Shown: positions 18,372-27,036, counted from the first letter of the stretch. The stretch is DNA of 64,000 nucleotides from DATLGB01 sp963724135 (GCA_963724135.1 CAVRTA010000006.1:62001-126000); one strand, 5' to 3'. The notes: generated by a model not told the origin, from the sequence alone. Made by a program: numbers and translations.

Positions 18372-18896
18372 ATGGCTGACCCATTCGTCGCGGAGATCCG
18401 CATCTTCCCCTTCAACTTCGCCCCCCGGGGGTGGGCGTGGTGCAACGGCCAGCTCCTGCCGCTGAGCCAGAACACCGCCCTCTTCTCGCTGCTGGGGACG
18501 ACGTACGGGGGTGACGGGAAGAGCAACTTCGCTCTGCCGAACCTGCAGGGCTCCGCCCCGATGTTCTTCTCCCAGGGTCCGGGCCTGTCCGACCACTTCG
18601 AGGGCGAGACCGGCGGCTCTCCCACCGTGACGCTGCTGCAGTCGGAGATCCCCGCGCATTCGCACACCATGAGCGCCAACGACTTCGGCGGCGACAACAC
18701 CGTGCCGGGACCGGCGATCTCGCTCGCCGCCTCCACCGGCGGCGACGCGTATGCGCCGGTCAACTCGCCGCAGACCCCGGCCGCGCCCCAATCGCTGGCG
18801 CCCGCGGGCGGCGACCAGCCGCACAACAACCTGATGCCGTACCTGACTCTGTACTTCAACATCGCGCTCCAGGGCGTCTTCCCGCCGCGCAGTTGA
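18372..18896 (+). CDS. Tail-collar (MdpB-like) protein 3
   Basis: The third paralogue has 174 residues: EIRIFPFNFAPRGWAWCNGQLLP, LLGTTYGGDGKSNFALPNLQGSAP, EIPAHSHTMSANDFGGD and GGDQPHNNLMPYLTLYFNIAL. Its DLRGR is changed to NLQGS, so it is the most diverged at the collar motif. Its stop overlaps the TTG start of the GNAT gene by four bases. Three different copies suggest a hetero-oligomer or three targets (inference). Confidence 0.9.
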   Translation: MADPFVAEIRIFPFNFAPRGWAWCNGQLLPLSQNTALFSLLGTTYGGDGKSNFALPNLQGSAPMFFSQGPGLSDHFEGETGGSPTVTLLQSEIPAHSHTMSANDFGGDNTVPGPAISLAASTGGDAYAPVNSPQTPAAPQSLAPAGGDQPHNNLMPYLTLYFNIALQGVFPPRS

Positions 18897-19360
18897 TTCG
18901 TCTGCGGCCCGTGACGGCCGGCGACCGGCCGTTTCTCGTCGCGCTGTACCGCAGCACACGCGAGCCCGAGCTCGCGCTGACCGACTGGGACGAGCCGACG
19001 AGGGCGGCGTTCGTGGAGCAGCAGTTCACCGCCCAGGACGCCCACTACCGGGCCAACTACCCGGGCGCGACGCTGGACGTGGTGGAGGTCGACGACGAGC
19101 CCGCGGGGCGGCTGTACGTGCATCGCGGCGAGCGCGACATCCGGATCATGGACATCGCGCTGGCGCGGGCGTTCCGCGGCCGCGGCATCGGCACCGCCCT
19201 ACTGCGCCGGCTGATGGCCGAGGCCGACGCGTCGGGGCGGGTGCTCTCGATCCACGTCGAGGCCCAGAACCAGGCACGGGCGCTGTACGCGCGGCTTGGC
19301 TTCGAGCCCGCCGGCGACCAGGGCGTCTACGTGCTCATGGAGCGGCGGCCGTCGTGTTGA
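18893..19360 (+). CDS. GNAT-family N-acetyltransferase
   Basis: The 155-residue enzyme shows the acetyl-CoA-binding motif A (MDIALARAFRGRGIGTALLRRLMAEA) and motif B (VEAQNQARALYARLGFEPAG). TTG 18893 overlaps the preceding stop (TTGA), so it is coupled to the tail-collar genes and may modify one of the operon's products; this is inference. Its 3' end overlaps the convergent DUF6916-like gene by 26 bp. Confidence 0.88.
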   Translation: MIRLRPVTAGDRPFLVALYRSTREPELALTDWDEPTRAAFVEQQFTAQDAHYRANYPGATLDVVEVDDEPAGRLYVHRGERDIRIMDIALARAFRGRGIGTALLRRLMAEADASGRVLSIHVEAQNQARALYARLGFEPAGDQGVYVLMERRPSC

Positions 19361-19631
19361 TGACCGCCTCGTAGGCCATCCCCTCGGGCTCGGGGCCGAC
19401 GGGGACGAGGAAGAGCTCGACCGTCTCGTCGCCGTGCGCGAGCGTAAAGATCTGCTGCTCGTGGTGGGCGGGCCCGTGAAAGGTCAGCGAGAAGGCCTCG
19501 CCGCCGGGAGCGGCGTAGGGGCTGTGCGCGCACGCGCTGAGCACGAGCTCGAGCGTCTCGCCGCCGAGCGACGGCCTGGCCGTGAAGCGCGCGCCGACCA
19601 GCGCCGCGAACGTGTCTTCGCGGAGCTGCAC
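19335..19631 (-). CDS. Small DUF6916-like protein
   Basis: The 98 residues (FAALVGARFTARPSLGGETLELVLS, GEAFSLTFHGP, QQIFTLAHGDETVELFLVPVG) match what I recall as DUF6916, a small beta-rich family often near tail-collar genes. GTG 19631 shares one base with the stop of the upstream Tat-signal gene (TAGTG), so the two are co-translated. It has no signal peptide. Confidence 0.7.
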   Translation of the reverse strand: MQLREDTFAALVGARFTARPSLGGETLELVLSACAHSPYAAPGGEAFSLTFHGPAHHEQQIFTLAHGDETVELFLVPVGPEPEGMAYEAVINTTAAAP

Positions 19632-20308
19632 TAACCCAGGCGGACCCGGCGCTGCTCGACCGCGCGCGACCGGTCCGTGCGTACGAGCGTGACCGTGAGG
19701 TCGTAAGCGCCGCGCGGCGCCGTGGCCGCCCTGCGCAGCAGCACCGCGGCGTGCCGGTCGGCGACCTCTCCCGTGCCGCGCAGGGTGCGGCCGTGGCCGC
19801 GCAGTTCCACCAGCACCTCGGCCACCGTGTCCGTGCGCAGGCGCAGGTCGAGTCGCGCGACGCCGTAGGGCCGCCGGGTGGCCCGGGCGTGGCGGACCAG
19901 GCGCTTGAGCCGAGGGCCTCGGGGGATCTGCACACCGACGATCTTCACCGAACGATCGACGGTCACGACGTAGGTTCCCGGCGCGGACGGGACCAGGAAC
20001 AGCTCGAAGCGGCCGAGCTGCGCGTGGCGGAACGGGTAGGTCCCCTGATCGAGGCCGGCCGGGCCGGTGAAGACCAGCTCGAACGCCGCCTCGCTTCCAG
20101 CCAGGCCGGGGCCCGCCACGTCGTCGACCGCAGCGAGCTTGAGCGCGTGCCCGGCGACCGTGAAGGTGGATCCGAGCAGCGAGACGTAGGTCGAGCGCCG
20201 CAGGTAGGCGGCGACGCCGGGCGCGGCGGCGACGACGTCGGAGCCGAGCACCACCAGCGCCGCCGTGGCCGTCCCACCGTCCTTGATGAGGTCCCGCCGC
20301 GTGATCAC
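19631..20308 (-). CDS. Tat-signal protein with DUF6916-like domain
   Basis: This 225-residue protein begins with a twin-arginine signal (ITRRDLIKDGGTATAALVVLG), then a domain parallel to the downstream small protein (YVSLLGSTFTVAGHALKLAAV, AAFELVFTGPAG, GTYPFRHAQLGRFELFLVPS). A second beta-rich domain follows (about 110-225; DLRLRTDTVAEVLVELRGHGR). The paired domains in two adjacent genes suggest duplication and a complex formed across the membrane. They face the tail-collar operon. Confidence 0.7.
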   Translation of the reverse strand: MITRRDLIKDGGTATAALVVLGSDVVAAAPGVAAYLRRSTYVSLLGSTFTVAGHALKLAAVDDVAGPGLAGSEAAFELVFTGPAGLDQGTYPFRHAQLGRFELFLVPSAPGTYVVTVDRSVKIVGVQIPRGPRLKRLVRHARATRRPYGVARLDLRLRTDTVAEVLVELRGHGRTLRGTGEVADRHAAVLLRRAATAPRGAYDLTVTLVRTDRSRAVEQRRVRLG

Positions 20309-20412
20309 GCACCAGGATGATCGCGGATCGGCGCGCGCGGTGCAAGACCGAGCTCGTTCGTTCCGATAGGCACGTTTGGCGGACGGCGGTGGGCGGAAAG
20401 GATGCGGAGCGG

Positions 20413-21651
20413 ATGGAGAGGAGAGCCGCAGCCGCGCTCATCGCCCTGGTGGCACTGGTCGCCGGATGCGGCGGTGACGGCGGCTCGAGCGGTTCCGTCC
20501 GCCTGAACTTCTGGGCCTACAACGAACCGGGCGGAACCTTCCAGCAGGCGGCGGAGAACTGCACGAAGGAGTCGAACGGCCGCTACGAGATCGTCTTCAA
20601 CGCTCTCGGCAACGACCCCAACACGCAGCGTCAGCAGCTCGTGCGGCGCCTCGCCGCGGGTGACCCCTCGATCGACCTGATGTCGATGGACGTCATCTGG
20701 ACCGCCGAGTTCGCCGAGGCCGAGTGGATCCTGCCGTTCCCCGACGACGTGCGCAGCCGCATCGAGGAAGGCACGCTCGAGGGGCCGCTGCAGACCGCCA
20801 CCTACAAGGACGAGCTCTACGGCGCGCCCGCAAACTCCAACACCCAGCTGCTGTGGTACCGCAAGGACCTGCTCCAGGACCCGCCCACCACCTGGGACAC
20901 CCTGATCGAGGAGGCGGTAGAGCAGAGGAAGTACTTCGAGGTGCAGGCCTCGGCCTACGAGGGCTACACAGTCTGGTTCAACTCGCTGCTGGAGTCCGCG
21001 GGCGGCAGGGTGCTCGCCTCGCCCGACGAGGCATCGCTCGAGGAGGAACCGCTGCGCAAGGCGCTCGGAGTCATTTCCAAGCTCGCGAACTCGCCAGCCG
21101 CCGATCCGTCGATCGCCAACGTCAAGGAGGACCAGGCCCGCCTGGCCTTCGAGGGTGGCGACGCGATCTTCCAGGTCAACTACCCGTTCGTCTACGCGAG
21201 CGCCAAGGACTCCGACGACAAGTCCCTGCTGGAGAACATGGGCTGGGCGCCGTACCCCAGCGTCGAGGAGGGCAAGCCCGGCAAGCCCCCGATCGGCGGC
21301 TTCAACTGGGGCGTGGGTGCGCACACGCAGCACCCCGGCGAGGCCTTCGCAGCCGCCGAGTGCATGCGCGATGAGCGCAACCAGCGCGCCTTCGCCACCA
21401 AGGGCGGGCTGCCTCCCACGCTCGAGTCGCTCTACGACGACGAGGAGTTCAAGAAGGACTATCCGTTCGGAGACCTGATCCGCAGGAGCCTGGAGGACCC
21501 GGCGGTCCGGCCCGCCACCCCGGTCTACGCGGACGTGTCCCTGACCATCTTCACCGCGCTCTCGCCGCCGGCCGGCTTCAACGTCGACGAGGCGACGGAC
21601 ACGCTCCAGCAGGCGGTCCAGGACGCCCTCGAGTCCAAGGGGCTGATCTGA
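20413..21651 (+). CDS. lpqY: LpqY-like trehalose/sugar-binding lipoprotein
   Basis: The 412-residue extracellular solute-binding lipoprotein has lipobox LVAGC at about residue 20. The mature protein follows mycobacterial LpqY closely from memory: QQLVRRLAAGDPSIDLMSMDVIWTAEFAEA, NSNTQLLWYRKDLL, PPTTWDTLIEEA, VRPATPVYADVS. ATG 20413 with GGAG upstream puts the signal peptide correctly; the longer upstream reading has no such support. It delivers a disaccharide (trehalose by homology) to the permeases that follow. TGATG overlaps sugA. Confidence 0.82.
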   Translation: MERRAAAALIALVALVAGCGGDGGSSGSVRLNFWAYNEPGGTFQQAAENCTKESNGRYEIVFNALGNDPNTQRQQLVRRLAAGDPSIDLMSMDVIWTAEFAEAEWILPFPDDVRSRIEEGTLEGPLQTATYKDELYGAPANSNTQLLWYRKDLLQDPPTTWDTLIEEAVEQRKYFEVQASAYEGYTVWFNSLLESAGGRVLASPDEASLEEEPLRKALGVISKLANSPAADPSIANVKEDQARLAFEGGDAIFQVNYPFVYASAKDSDDKSLLENMGWAPYPSVEEGKPGKPPIGGFNWGVGAHTQHPGEAFAAAECMRDERNQRAFATKGGLPPTLESLYDDEEFKKDYPFGDLIRRSLEDPAVRPATPVYADVSLTIFTALSPPAGFNVDEATDTLQQAVQDALESKGLI

Positions 21652-22553
21652 TGGCGGCCAAGCAGCTCTCGCAGCGCGCCCGCGACGAGCGCAAGCTCGG
21701 CTGGATGCTGTGCGCGCCCGCGGCCATCGTGATGCTGGCCGTGACGGCGTACCCGATCCTCTATGCGTTCTGGCTGTCGCTGCAGCGGTCCGACCTGCGC
21801 TTCCCCGACGCCAGCGAGTTCATCGGCCTCGAGAACTACGTGACGGTCCTCACGGCCGGCCGTTGGTGGGCCGACGTCGGGCACACGCTGATCCTGACGG
21901 TCATCAGCGTCGGCTTCGAGCTCGTGCTCGGGATGCTGCTGGCGCTGGTCATGCACCGCGCCATCGTCGGGCGCGGCCTCGTCCGCACCTCGGCGCTGAT
22001 CCCTTACGGCATCGTCACCGTCGTCGCGGCCTTCGCGTGGCGCCTGGCCTTCTCCGGCGGCGAGGGCGGCTTCGTGCCGGAGGCCCTCAACCTCAGCAGC
22101 GACCCGCTGACGGAGACGTGGTCGCTGTACCTGGTGGCGATCCTGACAGAGGTCTGGAAGACGACGCCGTTCATGGCGCTGCTGCTGCTCGCCGGTCTGT
22201 CCACCGTGCCCGACGAGCTCCACGAGGCCGCCAAGGTGGACGGCGCGTCCGCCTGGCAGCGCTTCTGGCGGATCACCGTGCCGCTCATCAAGCCCGCGAT
22301 CCTGGTGGCGCTCCTGTTCCGGACGCTCGACGCGTTCCGGATCTTCGACACGGTCTACATCCTCACCGCGCAGTCGCAGATCCGCAGCATCGAGACGGTG
22401 TCCAACCTCGGCTACAACCAGCTGCTCGTGCAGCTCAACCTCGGGGTGGGCTCGGCGGTGTCGGTGCTGATCTTCTTCATGGTCGCGCTGATCGCCTTCG
22501 TGTTCATCAAGCTGCTGGGCACCAGCGTCAACCAGGGGACGGGAGGTCGCTGA
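21651..22553 (+). CDS. sugA: Sugar ABC transporter permease (SugA/MalF type)
   Basis: The 300-residue inner-membrane permease has six hydrophobic segments and the MalF-type EAA loop (ELHEAAKVDGASAWQRFWRITVPLIKP), which docks the ATPase. It overlaps both neighbours by one base (TGATG each side), so translation is coupled through the operon. Confidence 0.88.
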   Translation: MAAKQLSQRARDERKLGWMLCAPAAIVMLAVTAYPILYAFWLSLQRSDLRFPDASEFIGLENYVTVLTAGRWWADVGHTLILTVISVGFELVLGMLLALVMHRAIVGRGLVRTSALIPYGIVTVVAAFAWRLAFSGGEGGFVPEALNLSSDPLTETWSLYLVAILTEVWKTTPFMALLLLAGLSTVPDELHEAAKVDGASAWQRFWRITVPLIKPAILVALLFRTLDAFRIFDTVYILTAQSQIRSIETVSNLGYNQLLVQLNLGVGSAVSVLIFFMVALIAFVFIKLLGTSVNQGTGGR

Positions 22554-23380
22554 TGGCCGGACGCCGCAACCTCGGGCGGTGGATCGCCGCGGACACCGTC
22601 GTGATCATCGCGGCGATGATCCCGGTGCTGTGGATCCTGTCGCTGTCGCTCAAGCCACCCGATCAGGCGACGGACGGCCGCATCATCCCGGCGGAGTTCT
22701 CGCTGGAGAACTACAAGGGAATCTTCGAACAGGACATCTTCACGGCGGCGCTGCGCAACTCGATCGGCATCGCGCTGATCGCCACGGTGATCGCCGTCGC
22801 GCTGGCCGCGATGGCGGCGTACGCGATCGCGCGCCTGAACTTCCCGGGCAAGGGCCTGATGCTCGGCTCCGCCCTTGCCATCGCGATGTTCCCGCCCATC
22901 TCCGTCGTCGGCCCGCTGTACGAGATGTGGCGCAACATCGGCCTGTTCGACACCTGGCAGGGGCTGATCATTCCGTACATGACCTTCGCGCTGCCGCTCG
23001 CGATCTACACGCTGTCCGCCTTCTTCCGCGAGATCCCGTGGGACCTCGAGCAGGCCGCGCAGGTCGACGGGGCGACGCCGTTCCAGGCCTTCCGCAAGGT
23101 CATCGTCCCGCTCGCCGCGCCCGGGATCTTCACGACCATGATCCTCGTCTTCATCTTCGCGTGGAACGACTTCGTGTTCGCGATCTCGCTGACCTCGACG
23201 GAGAACTCGCAGACGGTCCCGGCAGCGATCTCGTCTTTCCCCGGCGCCTCTCAGTTCTCGGCGCCCATCGGGTCCATCGCCGCCGCCGCGGTCGTGGTGA
23301 CGATCCCGATCATCATCATGGTGCTGATCTTCCAGCGCCGCATCGTCGCGGGCCTCACCGCCGGCGCCGTCAAGGGATAA
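22553..23380 (+). CDS. sugB: Sugar ABC transporter permease (SugB/MalG type)
   Basis: The 275-residue MalG-type permease has six membrane segments and the EAA loop DLEQAAQVDGATPFQAFRKVIVPLAAPG. ATG 22553 is chosen because it overlaps the sugA stop and puts the first membrane segment (DTVVIIAAMIPVLWILSLSL) near residue 15. It pairs with SugA as the transmembrane core. Confidence 0.88.
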   Translation: MAGRRNLGRWIAADTVVIIAAMIPVLWILSLSLKPPDQATDGRIIPAEFSLENYKGIFEQDIFTAALRNSIGIALIATVIAVALAAMAAYAIARLNFPGKGLMLGSALAIAMFPPISVVGPLYEMWRNIGLFDTWQGLIIPYMTFALPLAIYTLSAFFREIPWDLEQAAQVDGATPFQAFRKVIVPLAAPGIFTTMILVFIFAWNDFVFAISLTSTENSQTVPAAISSFPGASQFSAPIGSIAAAAVVVTIPIIIMVLIFQRRIVAGLTAGAVKG

Positions 23381-23389
23381 GGAGCTCCA

Positions 23390-24556
23390 GTGGCCGACAT
23401 CGTCTTCGACAAGGTGACCAAGCGCTACGACGACGGCTTCGAGGCCGTCAAGTCGTTCGATCTCGACATCAAGGACGGCGAGTTCATGATCCTCGTCGGC
23501 CCGTCGGGTTGCGGGAAGTCGACGGCGCTGCGGATGATCGCGGGGCTCGAGGACATCTCCGGCGGCGTGCTGAAGATCGACGGCGACGTCGTCAACGACA
23601 AGGCGCCCAAGGACCGCGACATCGCGATGGTGTTCCAGAACTACGCGCTCTACCCGCACATGACGGTGGCGCGCAACATGGGCTTCGCGCTCGAGCTGGC
23701 GGGCGTCGACCAGGCGGAGATCGACCGCAAGGTGCGCGAGGCGGCCGAGGTGCTCGATCTGACGGCTCACCTCGACCGCAAGCCGGCGAACCTGTCCGGT
23801 GGACAGCGCCAGCGGGTGGCGATGGGCCGGGCGATCGTGCGCGACCCGAAGGCGTTTCTCATGGACGAGCCGCTGTCGAACCTCGACGCCAAGCTGCGCG
23901 TGCAGATGCGCACGGTGATCTCCCGGCTGCAGAACAAGCTCGGCACCACGACGGTCTACGTGACGCACGACCAGACCGAGGCCATGACGCTCGGCGACCG
24001 CGTCGCGGTGCTCCGTGCCGGGGAGCTCCAGCAGGTCGGCACGCCCAAGGAGCTCTACGACACCCCCGTGAACCTCTTCGTGGCCGGTTTCATCGGGTCG
24101 CCCTCGATGAACTTCCTTGCCGGGGAGATAGAGGACGGGAAGGTGCAGTTGCCGTTCGGCGCCGTCCCGCTGCCGCAGGGCATCGAGCACAAGGGCAAGG
24201 TGGTCGCCGGCCTGCGCCCGGAGGACTTCGAGGACGCCTCGCTGTCCTCGGACAAGCAGGGCATCACGTTCAGCGCCACGGTCGACCTGCTCGAATCGAT
24301 GGGCTCGGAGTACTACGCGTACTTCGAGGTCCAGGCCGAGCAGGTCGCCTCGGAGGAGCTCGAGGAGCTCGCCGCAGACGCCGGCGCCGAGGACCTCTCG
24401 TCCGAGAACACCCAGATCGTCGCCCGGCTCGACGCCGACTCCCAGGTCGAGCAGGGAAAGGAGGCCGAGCTGTTCTTCGAGTCCGACCGGCTGCATCTGT
24501 TCGACCCGGAGTCAGGCCGGTCCCTGCGGGGCGCGAAGTCAGAGAGCGCGGCGTAG
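23390..24556 (+). CDS. sugC: Sugar ABC transporter ATPase (SugC/UgpC type)
   Basis: The 388-residue ATPase has Walker A GPSGCGKST, Q-loop VFQNYALYPHM, signature NLSGGQRQRVAMGRA and Walker B AFLMDEPLSNLDA. A regulatory TOBE-type C-terminus follows (about 240-388) with an unusual acidic insert (SEELEELAADAGAEDLSSE). GTG 23390 has GGAG six bases upstream. The 3' end overlaps the convergent ParB-like gene by 18 bp. Confidence 0.92.
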   Translation: MADIVFDKVTKRYDDGFEAVKSFDLDIKDGEFMILVGPSGCGKSTALRMIAGLEDISGGVLKIDGDVVNDKAPKDRDIAMVFQNYALYPHMTVARNMGFALELAGVDQAEIDRKVREAAEVLDLTAHLDRKPANLSGGQRQRVAMGRAIVRDPKAFLMDEPLSNLDAKLRVQMRTVISRLQNKLGTTTVYVTHDQTEAMTLGDRVAVLRAGELQQVGTPKELYDTPVNLFVAGFIGSPSMNFLAGEIEDGKVQLPFGAVPLPQGIEHKGKVVAGLRPEDFEDASLSSDKQGITFSATVDLLESMGSEYYAYFEVQAEQVASEELEELAADAGAEDLSSENTQIVARLDADSQVEQGKEAELFFESDRLHLFDPESGRSLRGAKSESAA

Positions 24557-25345
24557 CCGCTCGAGCATGGCATCGTCGGCGGTGGCGTGCGAGCGCAGCA
24601 GCAGGTAGCGCTGCGCCTCGAAGCGCATGAACGCCGCGGTCTCGCTGCGTGACCCGATGAGGTCGGCCTCGCGCAGCGCCTCGACCGTCGGCACGTAGTA
24701 CTCCCCGAACCAGCGCCGGGCCGCCTCCTCGCGTTCCGCGATGCCCTGGCGGAACGCCCACGCCTCGACTCCCTCGGCCAGTGCCGCCCACTGCTCCTCG
24801 CTGTCGAGGCCCAGGCGCGCGTGCGCCTCACGGTCGAGCGGTACGCGCTCGGAGAACAGGCGCTCGTGCGTGCGCAGTTCGAGCTCGGTCGTGGCGGGCT
24901 CGACCTGGGTCCGTACCTCGGTCACGCGTGCGTCGAGCGTGCCGAGCCCCAGCGTGCGGGCGGCAGACACGCGGTGGTGGCCGTCGACGACGAAGTGCAT
25001 GTCGCCGACGCGGCGCACGTGGATCGGCGGCAGCTCCTCGCCGGAGCGGTAGGCGGCCGCGATCCGTTCCCAGCGCGCCCGCGACCGCGCCGAGGTGGGC
25101 CGGAAGGCCCGGTCGAAGTCCCGCGACCGGTCGATCGTCCCGACCACCGTTTCCAGCGCGATCGGCTGCACGCCCAGCTCGCGCTCGTCGACGTACCCCG
25201 CAGCGGCGACGACGTCCTCGTAGCGCAGCGCGGGGCGCGTGTCGCTGCGCGCGAGCGCCATCAGCCTCGCCAGCGCCCGCCGGCGGCGCGCGCGGTTGAA
25301 GTCGTAGCTGGCGTCAGTCCGCGGGGATCCGCTCGACGCGCTCAT
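24539..25345 (-). CDS. ParB-N/sulfiredoxin-fold domain protein
   Basis: The 268-residue protein contains the ParB/Srx nucleotide-binding fold (PPIHVRRVGDMHFVVDGHHRVSAARTLG at about 100-128). It lacks an evident ParB helix-turn-helix and is not next to parA or an origin, so a partition role is unlikely. CTP- or ATP-dependent enzymes use the same fold. Function is unknown. It lies downstream of the second structured RNA-like element. Confidence 0.7.
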   Translation of the reverse strand: MSASSGSPRTDASYDFNRARRRRALARLMALARSDTRPALRYEDVVAAAGYVDERELGVQPIALETVVGTIDRSRDFDRAFRPTSARSRARWERIAAAYRSGEELPPIHVRRVGDMHFVVDGHHRVSAARTLGLGTLDARVTEVRTQVEPATTELELRTHERLFSERVPLDREAHARLGLDSEEQWAALAEGVEAWAFRQGIAEREEAARRWFGEYYVPTVEALREADLIGSRSETAAFMRFEAQRYLLLRSHATADDAMLERLRRAL

Positions 25346-25427
25346 GGGGGCAGCGTACGCCGCCGGCCGCTGCGCGCCCCGCTCGCTGCGTGGTCAGCTG
25401 GTGCGGCGTGGTCCGACTGCGCGATAA

Positions 25428-25535
25428 GGGGGCGGAATCAGCCGGGACTTGCGAATTGTTCATCCCCTGGATGCATTGTTCGCACCTTCCGCCTCGCGGG
25501 CCTGTGGGGCGGCCCAACCTTTCCCTCCCTCGCTG
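25428..25535 (-). ncRNA. Structured intergenic element, copy 2
   Basis: The same architecture as 6931-7025: plus-strand ggggggcgg start, ACTTGCGAAT, a hairpin CATCC-CCT-GGATG, closing TTCGCA, then a C-rich end (tttccctccctc). TGCGAA pairs with TTCGCA over six bases. On the minus strand it abuts the GH13 stop codon and lies 83 bp ahead of the ParB-like gene. The G-runs of the minus strand (GAGGGAGGGAAAGG) could also stack as a quadruplex. Confidence 0.5.
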
Positions 25536-25536
25536 C

Positions 25537-26937
25537 CTACGCGCCTCGCACCAGCACGCCCTCCCAGGGCGACAGCCGGCCGTCGAACGCGGTGCCGTCG
25601 CGCTCGCGCCGCGTCCCGATGACCACGCGCCCGCTCAGCTCGACCGCCGCCGCGGTGTCGCTCAGGTTCAGCGCGACGGCGAAGTCGCCGCGGCGGTAGG
25701 CCCACACGCCTGCGGGCGCCGGCAGCGCCTCGTACGGCGCAGCGGCGAATGCGCGCCGGACGCCGATCAGGTCGTGGACGAGGTGCAGCGTCGACTCCGG
25801 ATCGTCGTGTTGCTCGGCGACCGTCGTCGGCGCGTGCGGCGGCAGCCAGGCGCTCGCGCCCCACGCGTCGCCGTCCCAGGGCATGGGCGTGCGCCCGCCG
25901 TCGCGCCCGTGTGCGTGGTCGCGCAGGTCGGTGACCGGCCCGTCGGTGAGCCCGAGCTCGTCGCCGTAGTAGAGGAACGGCGTGCCGCGCAGCGTCAGGA
26001 GCATCATCAGCGCAACGCGGCTGCGGTCGCGATCGCCGTTGGCCCAGCGTGTCGCCAGCCGCCCGGCGTCGTGGTTGGAACCGGCCCACACGGGCCAGGC
26101 GTCACCCGGCAGTGCGGCCTCGACGGCGTTCACGATCTCCCGCATCGGCTCGGCTTGAAGGGGCGTCCTCAGGAACGGGATGTTGAAGCCGAGGTGCAGC
26201 TCGTCGTTTCCGTCGCCGTAATAGGCCATCAGCTCGTCGAGCTCGAACACGTAGGTCTCCCCCACCAGGACCGCGTCGTGCTCGTCGGCGACGCGGCGCC
26301 AGCGGCGGATGACGTCGTGGACCTCGGGCTGGTTGGACGAACGCCCCGGGTCGTCGCGCAGCAGCCGGTCCTTGACGATCGCCTGGCAGACGTCGATGCG
26401 GAAGCCGGCGACGCCGCGGTCGAGCCAGAAGCGCAGGATCGCGTCGAACTCGTCCGCGACGGCGGGATTCCACCAGTTCAGATCGGGCTGGGAGGGCAGG
26501 AAGAGGTGCAGGTAGTGGCGGTTTCCGCGGCGCGTCCAGGCAGGCCCCCCGAACACGGACTCCCAGTTGTTGGGGAGATCGGCCCAGGTGTAGAAGTCGG
26601 GGTGCTCGGTGAACCAGGGATGCGCGATGCTCGTGTGGTTGGGCACGAGGTCGAGCAGGACGCGGATGCCCCGCTCGCCCGCCGACGCGATCAACGCGTC
26701 GAGGTCGTCGAGCGACCCGAAGTCGGGATGCACGCCCCGGTAATCGCTGACGTCGTAGCCCCAATCGTCGTTCGGCGACGGGAACGTCGGGTTCAGCCAG
26801 ATGCCGCTGACGCCGAGCCAGGCGAGATGGTCGAGTCGATCGATGAGACCGCGCAGATCACCATGTCCGTCGCCGTCGGAATCGGCGAAGGAGCGCGGAT
26901 AGACCTGGTACAGGACGCCGTCGCGCCACCATGTCAT
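25537..26937 (-). CDS. GH13 alpha-glucosidase/amylase-family enzyme
   Basis: The 466-residue TIM-barrel glycosidase has GH13 region I (LLDLVPNHTS), region II with the nucleophile Asp (GFRIDVCQ), region III with the acid Glu (AVLVGETYV) and region IV (AGSNHDAGR). The opening WWRDGVLYQVYPRSFADSDGDGHGDL is typical of oligo-1,6- and alpha-glucosidases. It has no signal peptide, so it acts on imported sugar, fitting the LpqY-SugABC genes nearby. It lies 99 bp downstream of the transglycosylase gene. Confidence 0.9.
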   Translation of the reverse strand: MTWWRDGVLYQVYPRSFADSDGDGHGDLRGLIDRLDHLAWLGVSGIWLNPTFPSPNDDWGYDVSDYRGVHPDFGSLDDLDALIASAGERGIRVLLDLVPNHTSIAHPWFTEHPDFYTWADLPNNWESVFGGPAWTRRGNRHYLHLFLPSQPDLNWWNPAVADEFDAILRFWLDRGVAGFRIDVCQAIVKDRLLRDDPGRSSNQPEVHDVIRRWRRVADEHDAVLVGETYVFELDELMAYYGDGNDELHLGFNIPFLRTPLQAEPMREIVNAVEAALPGDAWPVWAGSNHDAGRLATRWANGDRDRSRVALMMLLTLRGTPFLYYGDELGLTDGPVTDLRDHAHGRDGGRTPMPWDGDAWGASAWLPPHAPTTVAEQHDDPESTLHLVHDLIGVRRAFAAAPYEALPAPAGVWAYRRGDFAVALNLSDTAAAVELSGRVVIGTRRERDGTAFDGRLSPWEGVLVRGA

Positions 26938-27036
26938 CGCGCCGGCGCCACGATCGCGAGGGTCACGGCGCCGAGGATGACAGCGAGCGGCGGGCCGGTG
27001 ACCAAGCCGACGTCGCGGTGACGGCTGCGCGCGGGG

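Noticed and set aside
17342..18896. Prophage
   Set aside because: Only tail-collar proteins are present, with no capsid, portal, terminase, lysis or integrase genes, and the codon use matches the surroundings.
24539..25345. Chromosome-partitioning ParB
   Set aside because: It has only the ParB-N/Srx fold, with no clear helix-turn-helix, parA partner or parS-like sites nearby.
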